Shown: positions 62,487 to 64,000 of the stretch, one piece after another | Position numbering within the stretch: the first letter of the stretch is position 1 | Layout: each line of letters starts with the position of its first letter | NCBI RefSeq assembly: GCF_007989825.1 | Contig: NZ_BJUA01000004.1 | Coordinates: 62,001-126,000 of the forward strand | Length of the DNA: 64,000 nt | Direction of reading: 5' to 3' | DNA from: Cellulomonas persica | GTDB lineage: Bacteria > Actinomycetota > Actinomycetes > Actinomycetales > Cellulomonadaceae | Translations under genes and position numbers: made by a program | The notes under the pieces: model-generated | Databases searched by the model: none | Seen by the model: the letters and a program-made list of their open reading frames with translations, nothing else | Told to the model about the DNA's origin: nothing

Positions 62487-62840
62487 GTGTTCGAGATGTC
62501 GCGCGACGAGTTCGACGACGCCGTCCGTGACGCGCTCGACGAGATCCCGGCCGAGCTCGCCGCGATGATGGACAACGTCGTCGTGCTCGTCGAGGACGAG
62601 CCGCCGCCGGGCGACGAGGACCTCCTGGGCCTGTACGAGGGCGTCCCGCTCACCGAGCGCACGGACTCGTGGGCGGCCGGGTCGCTGCCCGACCGCATCA
62701 CGATCTTCCGCAACCCCACCCTCGAGATCTGCGACACCCGCGACGACGTCGTCGAGGAGGTCGCGATCACGGTCGTGCACGAGATCGCCCACCACTTCGG
62801 CATCGACGACGACCGCCTCCACGCCCTCGGCTGGGCCTGA
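62487..62840 (+). CDS. Small metallopeptidase family protein (zincin-like)
   Basis: The 117-residue protein ends with ITVVHEIAHHFGIDDDRLHALGW. HExxH plus downstream Asp is the metzincin-like motif of the small metallopeptidase family common in Actinobacteria. MSRDEFDDAVRDALDEIPAEL starts the domain. Substrate is unknown. GTG at 62487 is 6 nt after CAGGAT (leaderless); ATG at 62496 is an alternative. Confidence 0.9.
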   Translation: MFEMSRDEFDDAVRDALDEIPAELAAMMDNVVVLVEDEPPPGDEDLLGLYEGVPLTERTDSWAAGSLPDRITIFRNPTLEICDTRDDVVEEVAITVVHEIAHHFGIDDDRLHALGWA

Positions 62841-62968
62841 CCCCACCCGCGTCGCCGGCACGCACCTCCCCGAGCGCGGTAGCCCAGTCGCCAGCGCGCC
62901 CGTCCGCACCCCGCGCCCGGCGCCGACCCACCGCCCCCGGCCCAGACCGGCTGGCGCCCCGGGACTCC

Positions 62969-63223
62969 TCTCCGCGACCCGCCCCTCGTGCCCCAGCGCG
63001 GTCGATCGGGCGCGAGCGCGGTGGTAGCGAATCCGCGCTCGGTGCTGATCTACCGCGCTCGGTGCAGAGCGACCGCGCTCGTCGCGGATCGACCGGCGCC
63101 GCGGGGCCCGTCTCCGCGACGCGCCCCTCGTCTCCGAGCGCGGTCGATCGGGCGCGAGCGCGGTGGTACCGAAGCCGCGCTGGGTGCTGATCTACCGCGC
63201 TCGGTGCGGAATCACCGCGCTCG
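62969..63223. repeat. 142-bp intergenic tandem repeat
   Basis: Copy 1 (62969-63110) and copy 2 (63111-63223, shortened) are spaced by exactly 142 bp and share long identical runs such as GGTCGATCGGGCGCGAGCGC. Within each unit, motifs like CCGCGCTCGGTGC recur. The block lies in a 436-bp gap (62841-63276) without a gene I can support. Confidence 0.85.
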
Positions 63224-63276
63224 GGCGTCGGCCTGGTGCGGGCGGCCGTGGGGGTGGCGCGGCTAGGGTCGGCGGC

Positions 63277-64000
63277 ATGGCGACGGGTGTGCGGGTCGGG
63301 ATCGTGCTGCTGCCGCAGGAGCGGTGGGCGACACAGCGGGCCAAGTGGCGGCAGGCCGAGGAGTGGGGCTTCGCGCACGCGTGGACCTATGACCACCTGG
63401 CGTGGCGCACGCTCGCCGACGAGCCCTGGTTCGCCACGGTCCCCCTTCTCGCGGCCGCCGCCGAGGCGACGACGAGCATCGAGCTCGGCACGTTCGTCGC
63501 GTCGCCGAACTTCCGTCACCCCGTTCCGTTCGCCAAGGACGTCATGGGTCTCGACGACATCTCGGGCGGTCGCTTCCTGCTCGGCATCGGTGCCGGCGGC
63601 GAGGGGTTCGACGCGTCCGTGACCGGCCCCGCCCCCTCCCGCGGCGAGCGGACCCGGAGGTTCGAGGAGTTCGTCGGACTGCTCGACACGCTGCTCACCC
63701 AGCCGGTGACCGAGCACGCGGGCGAGTTCTACACCGCGCATGACGCGCGCATGGTGCCCGGCACCATCGCACGCCCGCGCACGCCGTTCGTCGTCGCCGC
63801 CGCAGGCCCGCGGACCATGCGGCTCGCGGCGCGGTACGGGCAGGGCTGGGTGACGTACGGCGCGTCCTATGCGACGGAGGACCTCGACGACGAGCCGACG
63901 AAGGCGCAGGAGCGCTGGTGGGCGGCGCTCGCGGAGCAGGTCGCGGCGTTCGACGAGATCGAGCGTGAGCACCGGCCCGGCGGCCAGCCGCTGCGGCGCT
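63277..64000 (+). CDS. LLM class flavin-dependent oxidoreductase (5' part)
   Basis: The frame runs off the window after 241 codons. The N-terminus has VGIVLLPQERWATQRAKWRQAEEWGFAHAWTYDHL, ATTSIELGTFVASPNFRHPVPFAKDVMGLDDISGGRFLLGIGAGG and PFVVAAAGPRTMRLAARYGQGW, typical of F420- or FMN-dependent luciferase-like monooxygenases. ATG at 63277 is 7 nt after TAGGGT (leaderless). Cofactor and substrate are not clear without the C-terminus. Confidence 0.9.
   Translation, partial: MATGVRVGIVLLPQERWATQRAKWRQAEEWGFAHAWTYDHLAWRTLADEPWFATVPLLAAAAEATTSIELGTFVASPNFRHPVPFAKDVMGLDDISGGRFLLGIGAGGEGFDASVTGPAPSRGERTRRFEEFVGLLDTLLTQPVTEHAGEFYTAHDARMVPGTIARPRTPFVVAAAGPRTMRLAARYGQGWVTYGASYATEDLDDEPTKAQERWWAALAEQVAAFDEIEREHRPGGQPLRR

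Noticed and set aside
62969-63223. CRISPR array
   Set aside because: Repeats are a 142-bp tandem duplication with internal degenerate modules, not 28-37 bp repeats with unique spacers, and no cas genes are present.

Overview
The window is very GC-rich actinobacterial chromosome and most resembles Cellulomonas. The best evidence is a CenA-type secreted cellulase (CBM2, Thr/Pro linker, GH6 catalytic domain) and a second, lipoprotein GH6 enzyme. Supporting evidence comes from BldC, DUF3073, DUF3151, an LAxTG sorting signal, a SAM-IV riboswitch and many GTG starts that sit 6-7 nt behind a -10 box (leaderless mRNAs). I see no prophage, insertion sequence or CRISPR array, so this looks like core chromosome with a few acquired or rearranged patches.

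Layout. 1-5.7 kb: end of pyrE, two tandem paralogous membrane proteins, LemA, YwiC-like protein, a HAD phosphatase/DedA pair and a TrmH-type methyltransferase. 5.9-10.3 kb: fructose-bisphosphate aldolase and a partner-switching signalling module (PAS-GAF-PP2C-HATPase protein flanked by two STAS antagonists). 10.4-22.2 kb: purine genes purA, purD, purC, purS and purQ, interleaved with an MFS exporter/ArsR pair, an amidohydrolase and a PadR/membrane-protein pair. 22.4-26.6 kb: a sulfur-metabolism island with a Cys-Cys leader peptide, a SAM-I riboswitch driving rhodanese-metZ, and a SAM-IV riboswitch facing the other way and driving a class V aminotransferase. 26.6-29.6 kb: a TetR/DUF2867 pair with a double operator, a pentapeptide-repeat protein and a GNAT-P-loop fusion. 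29.6-36.3 kb: a fatty-acid module (MaoC hydratase, FabG4-type reductase, thiolase; divergent TetR and acyl-CoA oxidase). 36.4-40.2 kb: small membrane proteins, a lipoprotein, a RelBE-like toxin-antitoxin pair and an LAxTG surface protein.

40.6-47.3 kb: purL, nhaA with a structured leader, then a damaged region where a foreign-looking secreted-protein fragment abuts a 3'-disrupted FMN reductase that has its own SAM riboswitch; a two-gene membrane protein/lipoprotein operon follows. 47.5-56.2 kb: gdhA, GH6 lipoprotein, rsgA, sterol-carrier-like protein, an old-yellow-enzyme oxidoreductase, a repeat-bearing membrane protein and cenA. 56.2-64 kb: purF-purM, DUF3073, bldC, DUF3618 and two holin-like envelope proteins, tRNA-Glu/Asp/Phe, a small metallopeptidase, a 142-bp intergenic tandem repeat and the start of an LLM oxidoreductase.

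Functional themes. Eight purine biosynthesis genes, all on the + strand, are spread over 48 kb instead of forming one operon. Sulfur/SAM control recurs: three SAM aptamers and a cysteine-type leader peptide. The most striking structures are the divergent SAM-I/SAM-IV pair at 24.8-25.1 kb and a 53-nt inverted repeat spanning the cenA-purF junction.
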